From Pseudoalteromonas byunsanensis (GTDB taxonomy: Bacteria > Pseudomonadota > Gammaproteobacteria > Enterobacterales > Alteromonadaceae): a DNA stretch of 64,000 bases. How positions within the stretch are numbered: position 1 is the stretch's first letter; every line of letters starts with the position of its first letter. Made by a program: the position numbers and the translations under genes. Below are positions 1-10,116 of the stretch, piece after piece. The notes below the pieces were generated by a model. The model was not told the origin of the DNA. It searched no databases and saw only the letters and a list, made by a program, of their open reading frames with translations. The stretch is taken from assembly GCF_001854475.1 (NCBI RefSeq), contig NZ_MNAN01000032.1, positions 360,118 through 424,117 on the forward strand, in the 5' to 3' direction.

Positions 1-1810
1 AGAATAGAAATGAGCCAATTGGACGGTTTGGATCAGCCAACCCTGCACGCGAGCGACGAATTGCATTAGCAACCGCATTTACAGCTTCATCTTGACCAAT
101 GACCTTCTTGTGTAGCTCGTCTTCCATTTGTAACAATTTTTCACGCTCTCCTTGGAGCATTTTTGCAACAGGAATACCGGTCCAACGCGACAAGATTTCC
201 GCTATCTCATCTTCGCCAACCTGATTCTTAAGCAGACTCATCTCCTGCATTTCTGCTTGAGATGCTAGGTCTAGTTTACGCTCAAGCTCAGGAATACGAC
301 CATACTGCAACTCCGACATACGTTGTAAATCACTCGCTCGACGAGCCACTTCTAGGTCCAAACGTGCTTGCTCTAATTCAGCTTTTATTACCTGAGTGCC
401 TTGCAATGAGGCTTTTTCAGCATTCCATACTTCATCTAGTTCTTTGTATTCAATTTCTAAGTCTGAAATCAGAGATTGCATCTCACTTCGGCGCTTTTGA
501 CTGGCCTCATCTTTTTCTTTGGCCAGTGCGTTGTCTTCAAGCTTTAATTGGATGATGCGACGCTCTAACTTATCCAATTGCTCTGGCTTCGAATCAATTT
601 GCAAGCGAATAGAACTTCCAGCTTCATCAATTAAATCAATCGCTTTATCTGGTAACTGCCTGTCACTGATGTAACGATGTGATAGATTCGCCGCCGCAAC
701 AATGGCAGGATCGGTAATATCAACCGAGTGATGTAATTCATAGCGCTCCTTTAAGCCTCGCAGTATTGCTATGGTGTCTTCCACGCTTGGCTCACTGACG
801 AATACCTTTTGGAATCGACGCTCAAGGGCTGCGTCTTTTTCGATGTACTGACGATATTCATCAAGGGTTGTAGCCCCAACGCAATGTAACTCACCCCGCG
901 CCAATGCTGGCTTTAACATGTTACCAGCATCCATGGCTCCATCTGTTTTACCCGCCCCGACCATGGTGTGGATCTCATCAATAAACAAAATAACCTGACC
1001 TTCTTCTTTGGCCAGTTCATTGAGCACTGATTTGAGGCGTTCTTCAAACTCACCGCGATACTTAGCACCAGCAACCAAAGCGCCTAAATCTAACGATAGT
1101 ACCCGTTTACTCTTTAAACCCTCTGGCACTTCACCGTTGATTATACGCTGTGCGAGCCCTTCTACTATCGCTGTTTTACCCACACCCGGTTCACCAATTA
1201 ACACTGGGTTATTCTTGGTACGACGCTGTAAGACCTGAATAGTACGACGAATTTCATCATCACGGCCAATCACAGGGTCTAATTTACCTTGCTCTGCTCG
1301 CTCGGTAAGGTCAATGGTGTATTTTTCTAGGGATTGTCGGGTGTCTTCGGCATTGGGGCTATCTACTTTTTGCCCACCACGAATGGCTTTGATCGCGGCT
1401 TCTATTTTTGGTTGAGTAATATTCAAGGCTTTAAAAATATCACCCAATGGCCCTTTATCTTCACAGGCTGCGAACACAAACAATTCGCTGGAAATGTACT
1501 GATCTTTACGCTTTTGCGCATACTTATCGCATAAGTTAATGAGCGAAACGAGGTTGTTGGACAGTTGTACATCACCGCCTATTCCTTCAACTTTAAACAC
1601 TTTTTCAATTGCTTGAGAGAGTTTACTGTTGAGCTCATCTGCACTCACTCCCGCTTGAGCGAGTAACGCCCGAACACTAGAGCCATTTTGCTGCAATAAC
1701 GCATACATGAGGTGCACAGGTTCTATAAACTGGTGATCTCTTCCCAGTGCTAGAGATTGCGCATCTGAAAGTGCGGCCTGAAATTTACTGGTAAATCTGT
1801 CTAAACGCAT
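1..1810 (-). CDS. clpB: ATP-dependent disaggregase ClpB (partial, C-terminal part beyond window)
   Basis: Cytoplasmic AAA+ chaperone that works with DnaK/DnaJ/GrpE to pull apart aggregated protein. The first 603 residues are present, running off the window edge. Visible parts are the N-terminal Clp repeat domain (about 1-150), the first nucleotide-binding domain with Walker A GEPGVGKT at residues 206-213 and Walker B ILFIDEIH, and the long Arg/Glu-rich middle coiled coil (about 410-520) that separates ClpB from ClpA/ClpC. The cut falls just before the second Walker A, so about 250 residues are missing compared with the usual 857. The ATG at 1808-1810 matches the family start MRLDRFT. It lies downstream of rluD and pgeF on the same strand. 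Confidence 0.97.
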   Translation of the reverse strand, partial: MRLDRFTSKFQAALSDAQSLALGRDHQFIEPVHLMYALLQQNGSSVRALLAQAGVSADELNSKLSQAIEKVFKVEGIGGDVQLSNNLVSLINLCDKYAQKRKDQYISSELFVFAACEDKGPLGDIFKALNITQPKIEAAIKAIRGGQKVDSPNAEDTRQSLEKYTIDLTERAEQGKLDPVIGRDDEIRRTIQVLQRRTKNNPVLIGEPGVGKTAIVEGLAQRIINGEVPEGLKSKRVLSLDLGALVAGAKYRGEFEERLKSVLNELAKEEGQVILFIDEIHTMVGAGKTDGAMDAGNMLKPALARGELHCVGATTLDEYRQYIEKDAALERRFQKVFVSEPSVEDTIAILRGLKERYELHHSVDITDPAIVAAANLSHRYISDRQLPDKAIDLIDEAGSSIRLQIDSKPEQLDKLERRIIQLKLEDNALAKEKDEASQKRRSEMQSLISDLEIEYKELDEVWNAEKASLQGTQVIKAELEQARLDLEVARRASDLQRMSELQYGRIPELERKLDLASQAEMQEMSLLKNQVGEDEIAEILSRWTGIPVAKMLQGEREKLLQMEDELHKKVIGQDEAVNAVANAIRRSRAGLADPNRPIGSFLF

Positions 1811-1899
1811 TGTACATCTACCTATCAAAAACTATTAACTAGTTAATTAATGGGTATTGTTATGCGAATGTTCAAGTAACGAATGTGTAGAAAATAAGA

Positions 1900-2628
1900 T
1901 TAATTGCGCCAGATCAAACTGGCCATCCGCCCTGTTTGACCGTCACGGCGATATGAAAAAAACAATTCACTTTGAGTGACTGTGCAAAATTGCCCGCCAA
2001 AAATTCGAATAACGCCCGCCTGTGCTAATTGTCGACGCGCAATACTGTATATGTCGGCAAGATACTTACCATTTTCCTGTAGGCTAAAATCGCTATGATG
2101 GGCTGAGCTTTGTGCGCAAAACTGTGCTTTAACCTCTTCCCCAACTTCAAACCTTAATGGCCCAATTGCAGGTCCAAGCCATGCATACAATTGCTCGGCT
2201 GAACTGTCGAACAGACGTAACGTATTAGCAATAACACCCTGCACTAAAGGTCGCCAACCACCGTGAATGGCTGCCACTTCAGTGCCTTGCTCATTACAGA
2301 GCAGTATAGGTAAGCAATCAGCTGTCATCACCGCTAGGGGTTGCTGTGCTATACGAGTGTACAAAGCATCAGCCTTAGGCCAAGGAATCGAGGCTGTACG
2401 ACTGGTTAGCGCATACACCTTTGCGCCATGTACTTGTTCAAGCCACTGAGCAGGACGAGGCAAATACTCAAGCAACCGCTGGTGATTGCTATCAACAGCA
2501 GCGATTGAGTCACCAACATGATAGCCTAAGTTAAAACTGTCAAAAGGCCCTTGTGAGTCACCTCCAAGGCGCGTTGTGGACAACGCGCTAACTCGATGCT
2601 GAATTGGCCAATTGGGCAGTATCATCAA
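1900..2628 (-). CDS. pgeF: Peptidoglycan editing factor PgeF (YfiH, multicopper polyphenol oxidase/laccase fold)
   Basis: A 242-residue member of the YfiH/DUF152 family. In E. coli the protein helps keep L-Ser out of the peptidoglycan stem peptide, and family members also show purine nucleoside phosphorylase or oxidase activity. The metal-site motifs are visible: the first His in LEQVHGAKV, the Cys in MTADCLPILL and the His in AAIHGGWRPLV. Length is normal. It begins 6 bases after rluD ends, so the two are almost certainly co-transcribed, and clpB follows after about 90 bases. This gene order is common in gammaproteobacteria. Confidence 0.93.
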   Translation of the reverse strand: MMILPNWPIQHRVSALSTTRLGGDSQGPFDSFNLGYHVGDSIAAVDSNHQRLLEYLPRPAQWLEQVHGAKVYALTSRTASIPWPKADALYTRIAQQPLAVMTADCLPILLCNEQGTEVAAIHGGWRPLVQGVIANTLRLFDSSAEQLYAWLGPAIGPLRFEVGEEVKAQFCAQSSAHHSDFSLQENGKYLADIYSIARRQLAQAGVIRIFGGQFCTVTQSELFFSYRRDGQTGRMASLIWRN

Positions 2629-2634
2629 ATATCC

Positions 2635-3612
2635 TTATAATGACAGATCCGGATTTACCTTAGTGTCTTCACGCAAAGCCTGCGTCAGAATCTGCATGTC
2701 TTCTGGTACTGGCGCCTCCCAAGTCATCATTTCACCCGTAATTGGGTGAGCAATACTCAGTTTAATTGCATGAAGTGCTTGGCGCTTGAAGTCTCTCAAC
2801 TGTGCGAACAACTCAGGTGTAGCGTTACGAGGCGGACGTGGACGGCCACCGTATAGCTGATCCCCAATTAAGGGGTGGTTTAAATAAGCCATATGAACAC
2901 GAATTTGGTGCGTGCGGCCTGTTTCAAGGCGTAAACGTAAACGCGTATGGGCACGAAACTTTTCCGCAACTCGGTAATGTGTTATGGCAGGTTTGCCCAT
3001 TTCATGAATCGCCATATGTGTACGTTTTGTCGCATGACGACCAATCGGCTTTTCAACCATACCACCGGCTGTCATGGTCCCGTTGCATATTGCTTCATAC
3101 TCACGGGTAAAGTTTTCTCGTGCCTGTAGATTCTTAACTAAATGGGTTTGCGCCTGAATAGTTTTTGCAACAACCATCAACCCGGTTGTGTCTTTATCCA
3201 AACGGTGCACTATACCCGCCCGAGGCACATTAATTATGTCCGGGTGATGGTGTAATAACGCGTTCAACACCGTACCGTCGGGATTACCTGCACCTGGGTG
3301 CACCACCAATCCCATTGGTTTGTTGATCACAAGAATATCATCATCTTCATACACAATGTCTAGTGCGATATCTTGCGCTTCATATTCGCGCGGGGCTTCA
3401 ATCTGAGTTTCGATTGCAACCACTTCTCCACCGAGTAACTTCTCTCTTGGTGTATTGAAAACGGCACCATCTACGGTGACTTTATCATCTAAAATCCAAG
3501 TTTTTATTCTCGAACGTGAAAAATCAGGGAACAATTGCGCCAAAATTTGGTCTAGACGTTTACCACCTAATTCGGTTGGGACTTCAGCTTGAAGGGAAAT
3601 TTGCTCTGACAT
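2635..3612 (-). CDS. rluD: 23S rRNA pseudouridine synthase RluD
   Basis: Converts uridines 1911, 1915 and 1917 in helix 69 of 23S rRNA to pseudouridine; needed for normal 50S maturation. The 325-residue protein has an N-terminal S4 RNA-binding domain (about 18-75) and the RluA-type catalytic domain. The signature HRLDKDTTG starts at residue 136, placing catalytic Asp at 139, the same number as in E. coli RluD. It is divergent from bamD with about 120 bases between them and leads the rluD-pgeF-clpB strand. RluD rather than RluA/RluC is preferred because of the S4 domain, the length and the bamD neighbour. Confidence 0.96.
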   Translation of the reverse strand: MSEQISLQAEVPTELGGKRLDQILAQLFPDFSRSRIKTWILDDKVTVDGAVFNTPREKLLGGEVVAIETQIEAPREYEAQDIALDIVYEDDDILVINKPMGLVVHPGAGNPDGTVLNALLHHHPDIINVPRAGIVHRLDKDTTGLMVVAKTIQAQTHLVKNLQARENFTREYEAICNGTMTAGGMVEKPIGRHATKRTHMAIHEMGKPAITHYRVAEKFRAHTRLRLRLETGRTHQIRVHMAYLNHPLIGDQLYGGRPRPPRNATPELFAQLRDFKRQALHAIKLSIAHPITGEMMTWEAPVPEDMQILTQALREDTKVNPDLSL

Positions 3613-3735
3613 CTGTAACTTTACCTAATTTACCAGTGCAAGCTGTGCTCGACTGGGTTAGAATCGCATAAATGCATAGTTTACTCGGTTTTACCGACTT
3701 GGCCTAGCCGAAGACAACAAAGGTAGTAAAATAAA

Positions 3736-4494
3736 ATGATAAATAACTTAAGGACGCGCGCCTTTGCCATTGTACTTAGCGCCTCATTTTTAGGCTTAGC
3801 AGCCTGCTCTTCAGCGCCAGAACAAGATGAAATAGAACGCGTACCAAATAAATCAGCCCAAGCTTTATATGAAGATGCCAAAGAAACTTTGGACTCAGGT
3901 TTGTATGCTCGCGCGATTGAGTTATTGAGCGCAATAAATGCTCGATATCCTTTTGGCCCATACTCTCGCCAAGTACAGATGGATTTAATATTTGCTTATT
4001 ACCAAACAGGTAATACAGATCAGGCTCTGGCAAATATTGACCGCTTTATACGTTTAAACCCTAATCATAAAAATCTAGACTACATGTACTACATGCGGGG
4101 CTTAGTCAACATCAAAGCGGATGAAAACGCATTCCAAGACTATTTTGGCGTCGACAGAGCTGACCGAGATGCCAACCGAACTCGCGTAGCATTTCAAGAT
4201 TTATCAACTCTGATTAACAGCTACCCAGATAGCGCTTATGTACCTGAAGCTAAAAAACGTCTCGTTTGGCTGCTAAACAAAATGGCACGCTATGAGCTAA
4301 AAGTGGCCCAGTATTACTTTGAACGTGAAGCCTATTTAGCCGCGGCGAACCGTGGTAAATACGTTGTTGAACATTACTCTCAAAGCAGCTATCTCAATAA
4401 TGCATTAGAAATCATGGAAAAAAGCTATGAAAAGCTTGGCTTAAGTGATCTCAGTGAGCATGCGCGCCAAACTAGAGAGTTAAACAAACGCTAA
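3736..4494 (+). CDS. bamD: Outer membrane protein assembly factor BamD (lipoprotein)
   Basis: Essential lipoprotein of the BAM complex that inserts beta-barrel proteins into the outer membrane; acts on the periplasmic face. The 252-residue protein has a signal peptide with lipobox LAAC, giving lipidated Cys24, followed by tetratricopeptide-type repeats (for example ALYEDAKETLDSGLYARAIE and the RFIRLNPNH region). Length fits E. coli BamD (245). It is transcribed away from rluD, the standard gammaproteobacterial arrangement, and is followed by a strong hairpin terminator shared with convergent glnB. Confidence 0.96.
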   Translation: MINNLRTRAFAIVLSASFLGLAACSSAPEQDEIERVPNKSAQALYEDAKETLDSGLYARAIELLSAINARYPFGPYSRQVQMDLIFAYYQTGNTDQALANIDRFIRLNPNHKNLDYMYYMRGLVNIKADENAFQDYFGVDRADRDANRTRVAFQDLSTLINSYPDSAYVPEAKKRLVWLLNKMARYELKVAQYYFEREAYLAAANRGKYVVEHYSQSSYLNNALEIMEKSYEKLGLSDLSEHARQTRELNKR

Positions 4495-4520
4495 ACTTAG
4501 CAACATATTGAAGCTAATCT

Positions 4521-4551
4521 AAAAAATCCCCGCAAGAGTGCGGGGATTTTT
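4521..4551. terminator. Bidirectional intrinsic terminator between bamD and glnB
   Basis: A perfect 9-bp stem ATCCCCGCA/TGCGGGGAT with an AGAG tetraloop is flanked by an A-tract on the left and a T-tract on the right, so it can terminate on both strands. It sits between the ends of the convergent genes bamD and glnB. Confidence 0.93.
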
Positions 4552-4576
4552 ATTATATTTGACTTTAAAACAAGGA

Positions 4577-4948
<372 letters not shown>

Positions 4949-5045
4949 TTAATCAATCCTAAAAACGTTAGCAAACAAAGTCATTGCGTTAAGGTAAAAA
5001 ACCGCGCCATAATGAAGAAAACTAAAGTTGGACTCACTGTTGAAT

Positions 5046-5594
5046 ATGCGCCCTCATGTGTTTAAGTCTCGCGGACTCACTCTTATTGAATTACTTATAA
5101 CTCTCACCATTTTCGCTACCTTGGCTGCAATCGCCTTTTATAGCAATGAGAATATATTGAGCAATAATCGTGCAGAGTCATACCTAATTGAACTTAAACG
5201 CAATATTACCTTTGCACGAGCAAAAGCAGCCGCGGATGATCAAGTTGTGATCCTATGCCCCGTACAGCAAGAAAAACTTGTTAGTAGTACTGATTTCAGC
5301 TGTCAACCAAATTGGTCTGATAATGCTCTGGTGACATTTGTCGACTTAGATAACGATGGCCAGTTCGACAGTGATAAGGACACTATAATACGTGCATTAG
5401 ACCCAATTACTAATGTCGATACACTGAGCTTTAGCGCACCTTTCATCCGCTTTGATGGAAGTGGCCAAATTACGAGTGCTGTGGGGAGGTTTCTTTATTG
5501 CCCTGGAGCTGAAGATGCTAAAAATCAAATGCTTACTGTGACCCTATCTGGCAATGCATTATTCAATGGGACAAGTGAGGCTAACTGTGACTAG
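5046..5594 (+). CDS. GspH/FimT-family type IV pseudopilin (first of two)
   Basis: Minor pilin of the FimT/FimU/GspH class, expected to be cut by prepilin peptidase PilD and to help prime type IV pilus assembly; FimT-type proteins also act in DNA uptake in some species. The short leader ends in SRG before LTLIELLITLTIF, with Glu at position +5 and a hydrophobic N-terminal helix. ATG at 5046 is preferred; an in-frame TTG at 5028 would add six residues. Length is 182 residues. A second paralogous pseudopilin follows after about 75 bases. Whether it corresponds to FimT or FimU cannot be settled by eye. Confidence 0.85.
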   Translation: MRPHVFKSRGLTLIELLITLTIFATLAAIAFYSNENILSNNRAESYLIELKRNITFARAKAAADDQVVILCPVQQEKLVSSTDFSCQPNWSDNALVTFVDLDNDGQFDSDKDTIIRALDPITNVDTLSFSAPFIRFDGSGQITSAVGRFLYCPGAEDAKNQMLTVTLSGNALFNGTSEANCD

Positions 5595-5670
5595 TGAGCC
5601 AAATTGACCTTGTGTTTACTTGGAAATGCGCTAGCTTTAATTGAATTAGCAAATTGTATAAGGTCCAAGG

Positions 5671-6201
5671 ATGGACATTGTTATGCACTCCAAAACAGCA
5701 GGGGTGACCCTGTTTGAAACACTTGTCACTATGGCTATCATGGCTGTTTTGCTCACACTCGCACTGGCCAGCTATGGTGAAATCGTATCTGAGCACAGAC
5801 CTGAATACACCCTCAAACGAATTAAACATGCGTTAAGTCTCGCTAAAGCACACGCTAGTGCTTCTGGCACTCAAGCTACAGTTTGTCATCTCGATCGCAA
5901 CCGCTGTAGCGATAATCAGTGGCACAAATCAATTACAGTCTTTATTGATAGGGGTGAACCGACAATATTTGATGCAAATGATAAACGCTTATATGAGCTT
6001 GAGCCGATACACGCTGCCGATACATTAATTTACCCACGTCGTGCGATTGTGTTTACCCGCGATGGGTCAATTAAAGGCTTTACCAATGGCACCTTTGTTT
6101 ACTGTTTGCCTGAACATCAAGGTCTATCAAGTGGCTTAGAAATGAGTATTAGCAACTCAGGAAGAGCGCGTCTTCGAGATACTAAAAAGTGTCCATTGTA
6201 A
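5671..6201 (+). CDS. GspH/FimT-family type IV pseudopilin (second of two)
   Basis: A second FimT/FimU-type pseudopilin of 176 residues. Its prepilin site is KTAG before VTLFETLVTMAIM, keeping Glu at +5 but with Val instead of Phe at +1. Starts at 5671 and 5683 are both possible: AGG at 5661 serves the first and AAGG at 5667 the second. It runs in the same direction as the preceding pseudopilin and ends one base before the stop of convergent pilE, so the two transcripts would overlap without a visible terminator. Role in minor-pilin priming is inferred from family and context. Confidence 0.83.
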   Translation: MDIVMHSKTAGVTLFETLVTMAIMAVLLTLALASYGEIVSEHRPEYTLKRIKHALSLAKAHASASGTQATVCHLDRNRCSDNQWHKSITVFIDRGEPTIFDANDKRLYELEPIHAADTLIYPRRAIVFTRDGSIKGFTNGTFVYCLPEHQGLSSGLEMSISNSGRARLRDTKKCPL

Positions 6202-6202
6202 T

Positions 6203-6622
6203 TTACTTTTGATTCCAACATTGTTTCGCTGAACCACTTCCGGTACTCAGTTTTTGCCCGAGCTCGTTAATTTTAAGCACTGTACATTGCGTATCATTCT
6301 TCACAGGGCCCGCTACTGGGGTTGCCTTTACGACAAATTCATTGTCTTTCACTTCAAGTGAAATAGTGTAATAGCCTCTTTCTGTTGTTTCAGACACGCC
6401 TATATCTGACAACGTGTCTGTATAGGTACGATTATCAACATAATATTGCTCTTGTCTGTTCGCAGCATCGAGCAATAACACGATTGCTTCCGCTCTGGCT
6501 GCTTTGACTACATGGGCTTGATAGCTAGGATAGGCAACTGACACAACAATGCCTAAAATGACTAATACAATCAGTGCTTCAAGCAATGTAAATCCGCAAA
6601 CACTATTTTTACTTTTCATCAT
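6203..6622 (-). CDS. pilE: Type IV minor pilin PilE
   Basis: PilE-class minor pilin of 139 residues; in P. aeruginosa PilE links the minor-pilin core complex with the major pilin. A short leader ends in VCG before FTLLEALIVLVILGIVVSVAY, with Glu at +5. The region ANRQEQYYVDNRTYT is typical of the PilE family, and a C-terminal Cys pair (QCTVL and QCWNQK) could form the D-region disulfide. Its start overlaps the end of pilY1 by 14 bases, so it is the last gene of the pilV-W-X-Y1-E operon and is translationally coupled. Confidence 0.9.
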   Translation of the reverse strand: MMKSKNSVCGFTLLEALIVLVILGIVVSVAYPSYQAHVVKAARAEAIVLLLDAANRQEQYYVDNRTYTDTLSDIGVSETTERGYYTISLEVKDNEFVVKATPVAGPVKNDTQCTVLKINELGQKLSTGSGSAKQCWNQK

Positions 6623-9600
6623 TTTGCTCTTTTTTATAGATAAACATTTGTCGTGTTGTTAAGCCAAAATCCAAGCCTGGATTTACCAAAGAAACCTTAC
6701 CATTAACCAACACCGGCACAGGATCGTCCACCAGCGTCGAAGGTGTCCACGGAGTCCCCGCAGAAGGACCATCTTCTTGACTATTCACGGTAGTATCTAA
6801 TGCAGGGCCAACCATTCGCACCACTGTTTTACAGCTTTCAGTTTCAGTCTTCCCCTCACAGCTAAAGTAAACTTTAGGGGTATCCGGTACTGTATGGGTA
6901 GTTTCATATTTCAACTGTCCATATACCTGTGTTCCATAATGCAGATGAAAAGCGTATAAGCTCCCTTTTCCTGTCGACACCTCACAACGACTGACATTTG
7001 CAGGAGGTGTAAAGGACGTAAAGTAGGCGATACCGCCAGCTACTACTGGCGCAGCCAAAGACTTTTCACTACCGGAAAGTGCATACTTCCAACCCTTGAA
7101 TGTGCCCAATGTTGCTTCAACATCGGTAAACCCTTCCAAGCTGTTGCGCTGTAACGCGAATGGATCCCCAGTTATGTCCATTAAATCATTTATTTTTATT
7201 GTATCGGGTACATCCGTTTGAAATGACTGAGTGACCGTATGCTCATCCCTGACCATAAATAGAAAATCATTAACACCCGTTAAAGTAGGCCGTGAGCGGT
7301 TACCAGAACCTAAAATCACCGCCTCATATGGAGTATCTTTTCGCGTTTTAATATTGCCGTTAGGGGTAGAGGTTACCGTTACTTTACTGAAAAACGTTCT
7401 CACCACCGCAGGCTTATAAAAGAAGCGACGATCGCCACTGGAACCGCCTTGCGCTAGTTGAGCTAACTTAAAATGAGTCCATGCTTTGTCACCCCCACTA
7501 GGGTCTGCTCCCGGTATATCGACCCGCCATACATCGCCTCCAGTGTCTGCAAAGTAGAGCCTATCAGTGAAACCATCGTAATTTGAATCCAGCATGGCAA
7601 CATCCCCTGCAACACTATGTACTCCCTTATACCCTGTTTGTGGTGTCAATGCCCAAACCAACGTACCCGTTGCAGCATCCAACACGAAAATACCACGGCC
7701 AACCTGATCCGTTGTTTTGGTATAATTGTCTTTACCTGTGTCGTAACCTGCCCCGAAGATAAGTACTGGTGAATCTCCTTTTGCCTCTATATACGTCACT
7801 TCTGGTTTTGACCAACTCTGTCCAAGTTCTTCAAAACCACCTTGACCACCAATTAAAGGCCCTCCCCACATCAACTTCGGATTATCTGGAGAGGTAATAT
7901 CAAAGGCATAGTATCGTGTGCCACCACGACGCATTCCAGCAAATAACCAGACCTTGTCGTTGCCATCTACCACGCCATTTTTCTGAGTATCATGGAAATA
8001 AATGGTTAACGGTCCATCCATGCCATATAGCTTCGTATCCGGTTTGTTGTAACGTATATCTGAGACATTTTTAAATAAATACTCAGGCATAAAGGCCCAG
8101 CTTTCTTGTACCGTGTCGCCGCTGTCTTTAAACATGTGTAAAAAACCGGCGTTAGTACCAACAACAACACGTATATCACCATTGCCATAGTCCATGGATA
8201 CAGGCTTAGAATGCAAAGGATCTCCAAAGATAGTCTCGCGGCGCTCCTGTGTATTGTTATCTTGATCTTCATCATCTACATCCTTGCCATAGAGCCAGTC
8301 CATGGTTTTTTGCAGTTGCGAAGCATTAGTACCAAACTTTCGAGCAAATTTATTTCTGTTCTTATATCTAGATACTCCCTCACTGATAGTGAAAGGAAGT
8401 AACGAGCCAGTACCAAAATCGGAATATATTGTACGTGTGATTTGTTGACTTAGTTGGTAATTTACCCCACCGCGCTTCACACTGTTGCCATCTTGAGAAG
8501 CACTTTGTGACCAAAAAGTAGTAGCACTTGCTTTGATTAAACCTTTCTCATCTAGTGCAGCGGCGCCGTGCATATCAACAACTGTATCATTTGAAAACTT
8601 AAGCTTTTTAAGGTTACCTTGCCAGCGCGTATGACTCTCTGGATAGAACATAGTGTAATAAAGCGACTCTCCACTTCGAGTGTGATCTGAACTACTGGTT
8701 GATACAGAAGGCGATGAGAAGCTGTCGTTGAGCTGGCGAATATTGTCGATTTGATTTTTTAACGCTTCTGATAGCTCATGCGGAGTATTCGCTTGTGTAT
8801 AAATACCTCCCCCAAAATCCGCTGTTTTTTGCAAGATTTCGGTGCCTTCATCACTCATACCTCGACCAAACCCAATAGTGTACACCCGCCCTCTGTCCTC
8901 TACATTTCCAGCTTGTGTATATAAATCAGGCTTATGACGAATAATTTCAGCAAGTGCTGGCATATAACTTTCATGCACAGTGGTCGCGCTTTTTGAAAAT
9001 GTATTCCAGTATTCTGTGGCAATATTCCAATTACTTTGACTATCATTGGAGGGGTCACCATCAGTCATCACAATCACATTTGCCGAGCTACTACAAATGT
9101 TTGGATCACTAGCTATAGACGCGAACGGTGAGATATAGTTACTGTAGCGTTCAACACTGGTGTCTCGATGCGGCGATGGCCAATGCCAAGAGTAATAACG
9201 ACTGCTACCCGTGAGGTATAAATATGCTTCCCACAAGGTTTCACTTAACGGTGTTGCCCCGTTAGCCTCCAGTGCGTTGATCTGATGTTTGATTGTACTG
9301 GTACGTGAGCCCAACCCCGCCAGTATGTAACCGCCATTACTGTCATTGAAGCGCATGAGTCCAAAATCAATATCTGGGTTGTCATTAACTAAGGTCGTAA
9401 TAGCTGTTTTGGCCACGCCTAAGCGATTATCTGCACATAGAATGTACCTGTCGTAAATATAATCATACCCACAATCGTTCCCTGTGGTACTAGAAAACGC
9501 CATACTCCCAGAGGTATCAAACACCACCATAACTCGAGGTTTTTGAGTTACATCAGCATTGCGCTTTATGTACAGCTCAATATCTTCAGCCATCACATGA

Positions 9601-9641
9601 GTCGTTATTAATCCGAGTAAAAGTAACCACCATTTCAACAT
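6609..9641 (-). CDS. pilY1: Type IV pilus tip adhesin and assembly protein PilY1
   Basis: Large secreted protein (1010 residues) thought to sit at the pilus tip with the minor pilins, acting in adhesion, surface sensing and control of retraction. A signal peptide (about 1-18, ending VMA) is followed by a von Willebrand factor A-like domain with the MIDAS motif DTSGS at residues 42-46 and MTDGDPS. The C-terminal half is the PilC/PilY1 beta-propeller domain. A calcium-loop motif of the form DxNxDGxxD lies at residues 685-693, resembling the calcium site known from P. aeruginosa PilY1. It starts 1 base after pilX ends and overlaps pilE by 14 bases. Confidence 0.93.
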   Translation of the reverse strand: MLKWWLLLLGLITTHVMAEDIELYIKRNADVTQKPRVMVVFDTSGSMAFSSTTGNDCGYDYIYDRYILCADNRLGVAKTAITTLVNDNPDIDFGLMRFNDSNGGYILAGLGSRTSTIKHQINALEANGATPLSETLWEAYLYLTGSSRYYSWHWPSPHRDTSVERYSNYISPFASIASDPNICSSSANVIVMTDGDPSNDSQSNWNIATEYWNTFSKSATTVHESYMPALAEIIRHKPDLYTQAGNVEDRGRVYTIGFGRGMSDEGTEILQKTADFGGGIYTQANTPHELSEALKNQIDNIRQLNDSFSSPSVSTSSSDHTRSGESLYYTMFYPESHTRWQGNLKKLKFSNDTVVDMHGAAALDEKGLIKASATTFWSQSASQDGNSVKRGGVNYQLSQQITRTIYSDFGTGSLLPFTISEGVSRYKNRNKFARKFGTNASQLQKTMDWLYGKDVDDEDQDNNTQERRETIFGDPLHSKPVSMDYGNGDIRVVVGTNAGFLHMFKDSGDTVQESWAFMPEYLFKNVSDIRYNKPDTKLYGMDGPLTIYFHDTQKNGVVDGNDKVWLFAGMRRGGTRYYAFDITSPDNPKLMWGGPLIGGQGGFEELGQSWSKPEVTYIEAKGDSPVLIFGAGYDTGKDNYTKTTDQVGRGIFVLDAATGTLVWALTPQTGYKGVHSVAGDVAMLDSNYDGFTDRLYFADTGGDVWRVDIPGADPSGGDKAWTHFKLAQLAQGGSSGDRRFFYKPAVVRTFFSKVTVTSTPNGNIKTRKDTPYEAVILGSGNRSRPTLTGVNDFLFMVRDEHTVTQSFQTDVPDTIKINDLMDITGDPFALQRNSLEGFTDVEATLGTFKGWKYALSGSEKSLAAPVVAGGIAYFTSFTPPANVSRCEVSTGKGSLYAFHLHYGTQVYGQLKYETTHTVPDTPKVYFSCEGKTETESCKTVVRMVGPALDTTVNSQEDGPSAGTPWTPSTLVDDPVPVLVNGKVSLVNPGLDFGLTTRQMFIYKKEQNDEK

Positions 9642-9642
9642 C

Positions 9643-10116
9643 TTAACGACCCTCTCTCACACTGAGCATTTCTTGGCCAACACCTGTTACCACGGTAATA
9701 GTATATTGATTCTTACTACCATAAGTAATTGTTGTTTCGAGTTGAGTCATATTACATATCACACCATTAGTTGCACTGTATGAACGTGGACAATTAACTT
9801 CCATCGGGCCATTATTTAGGCTCGTTACTTTGTTTTTTGCACCATTCAACCCATCAAATGTGCTATTCCCTTGCTCTAACTGCTCTTTGCTAAGTGTAAA
9901 TAAACTTCGCTCTTCGAGTGCAGCCTGTTGCGCGACAGCTCTTTGCACCTCTCCCATCAACAAACTTTCAGCTTCTTCACGTTCTTGCGCTGCATTGGTA
10001 ATTTTTAAATCAATACTACTGGTACTCATCAAAGTGACTGCAATAGCTGTCACAGCCACTATCATGATCATCGCAGTGATCAATACTATGCCTCTTTGTT
10101 GATTTACAAACGCCAT
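9643..10116 (-). CDS. pilX: Type IV minor pilin PilX
   Basis: PilX/GspK-type minor pilin of 157 residues. A leader ending QQRG is followed by IVLITAMIMIVAVTAIAVTL; position +5 is Thr rather than Glu, the expected exception in PilX/GspK proteins that sit at the very tip of the initiating complex. After the helix comes the family hallmark SSSIDLKITNAAQEREEAE. The gene overlaps the end of pilW by 13 bases and precedes pilY1 by 1 base, fitting tight operon expression. Confidence 0.9.
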   Translation of the reverse strand: MAFVNQQRGIVLITAMIMIVAVTAIAVTLMSTSSIDLKITNAAQEREEAESLLMGEVQRAVAQQAALEERSLFTLSKEQLEQGNSTFDGLNGAKNKVTSLNNGPMEVNCPRSYSATNGVICNMTQLETTITYGSKNQYTITVVTGVGQEMLSVREGR

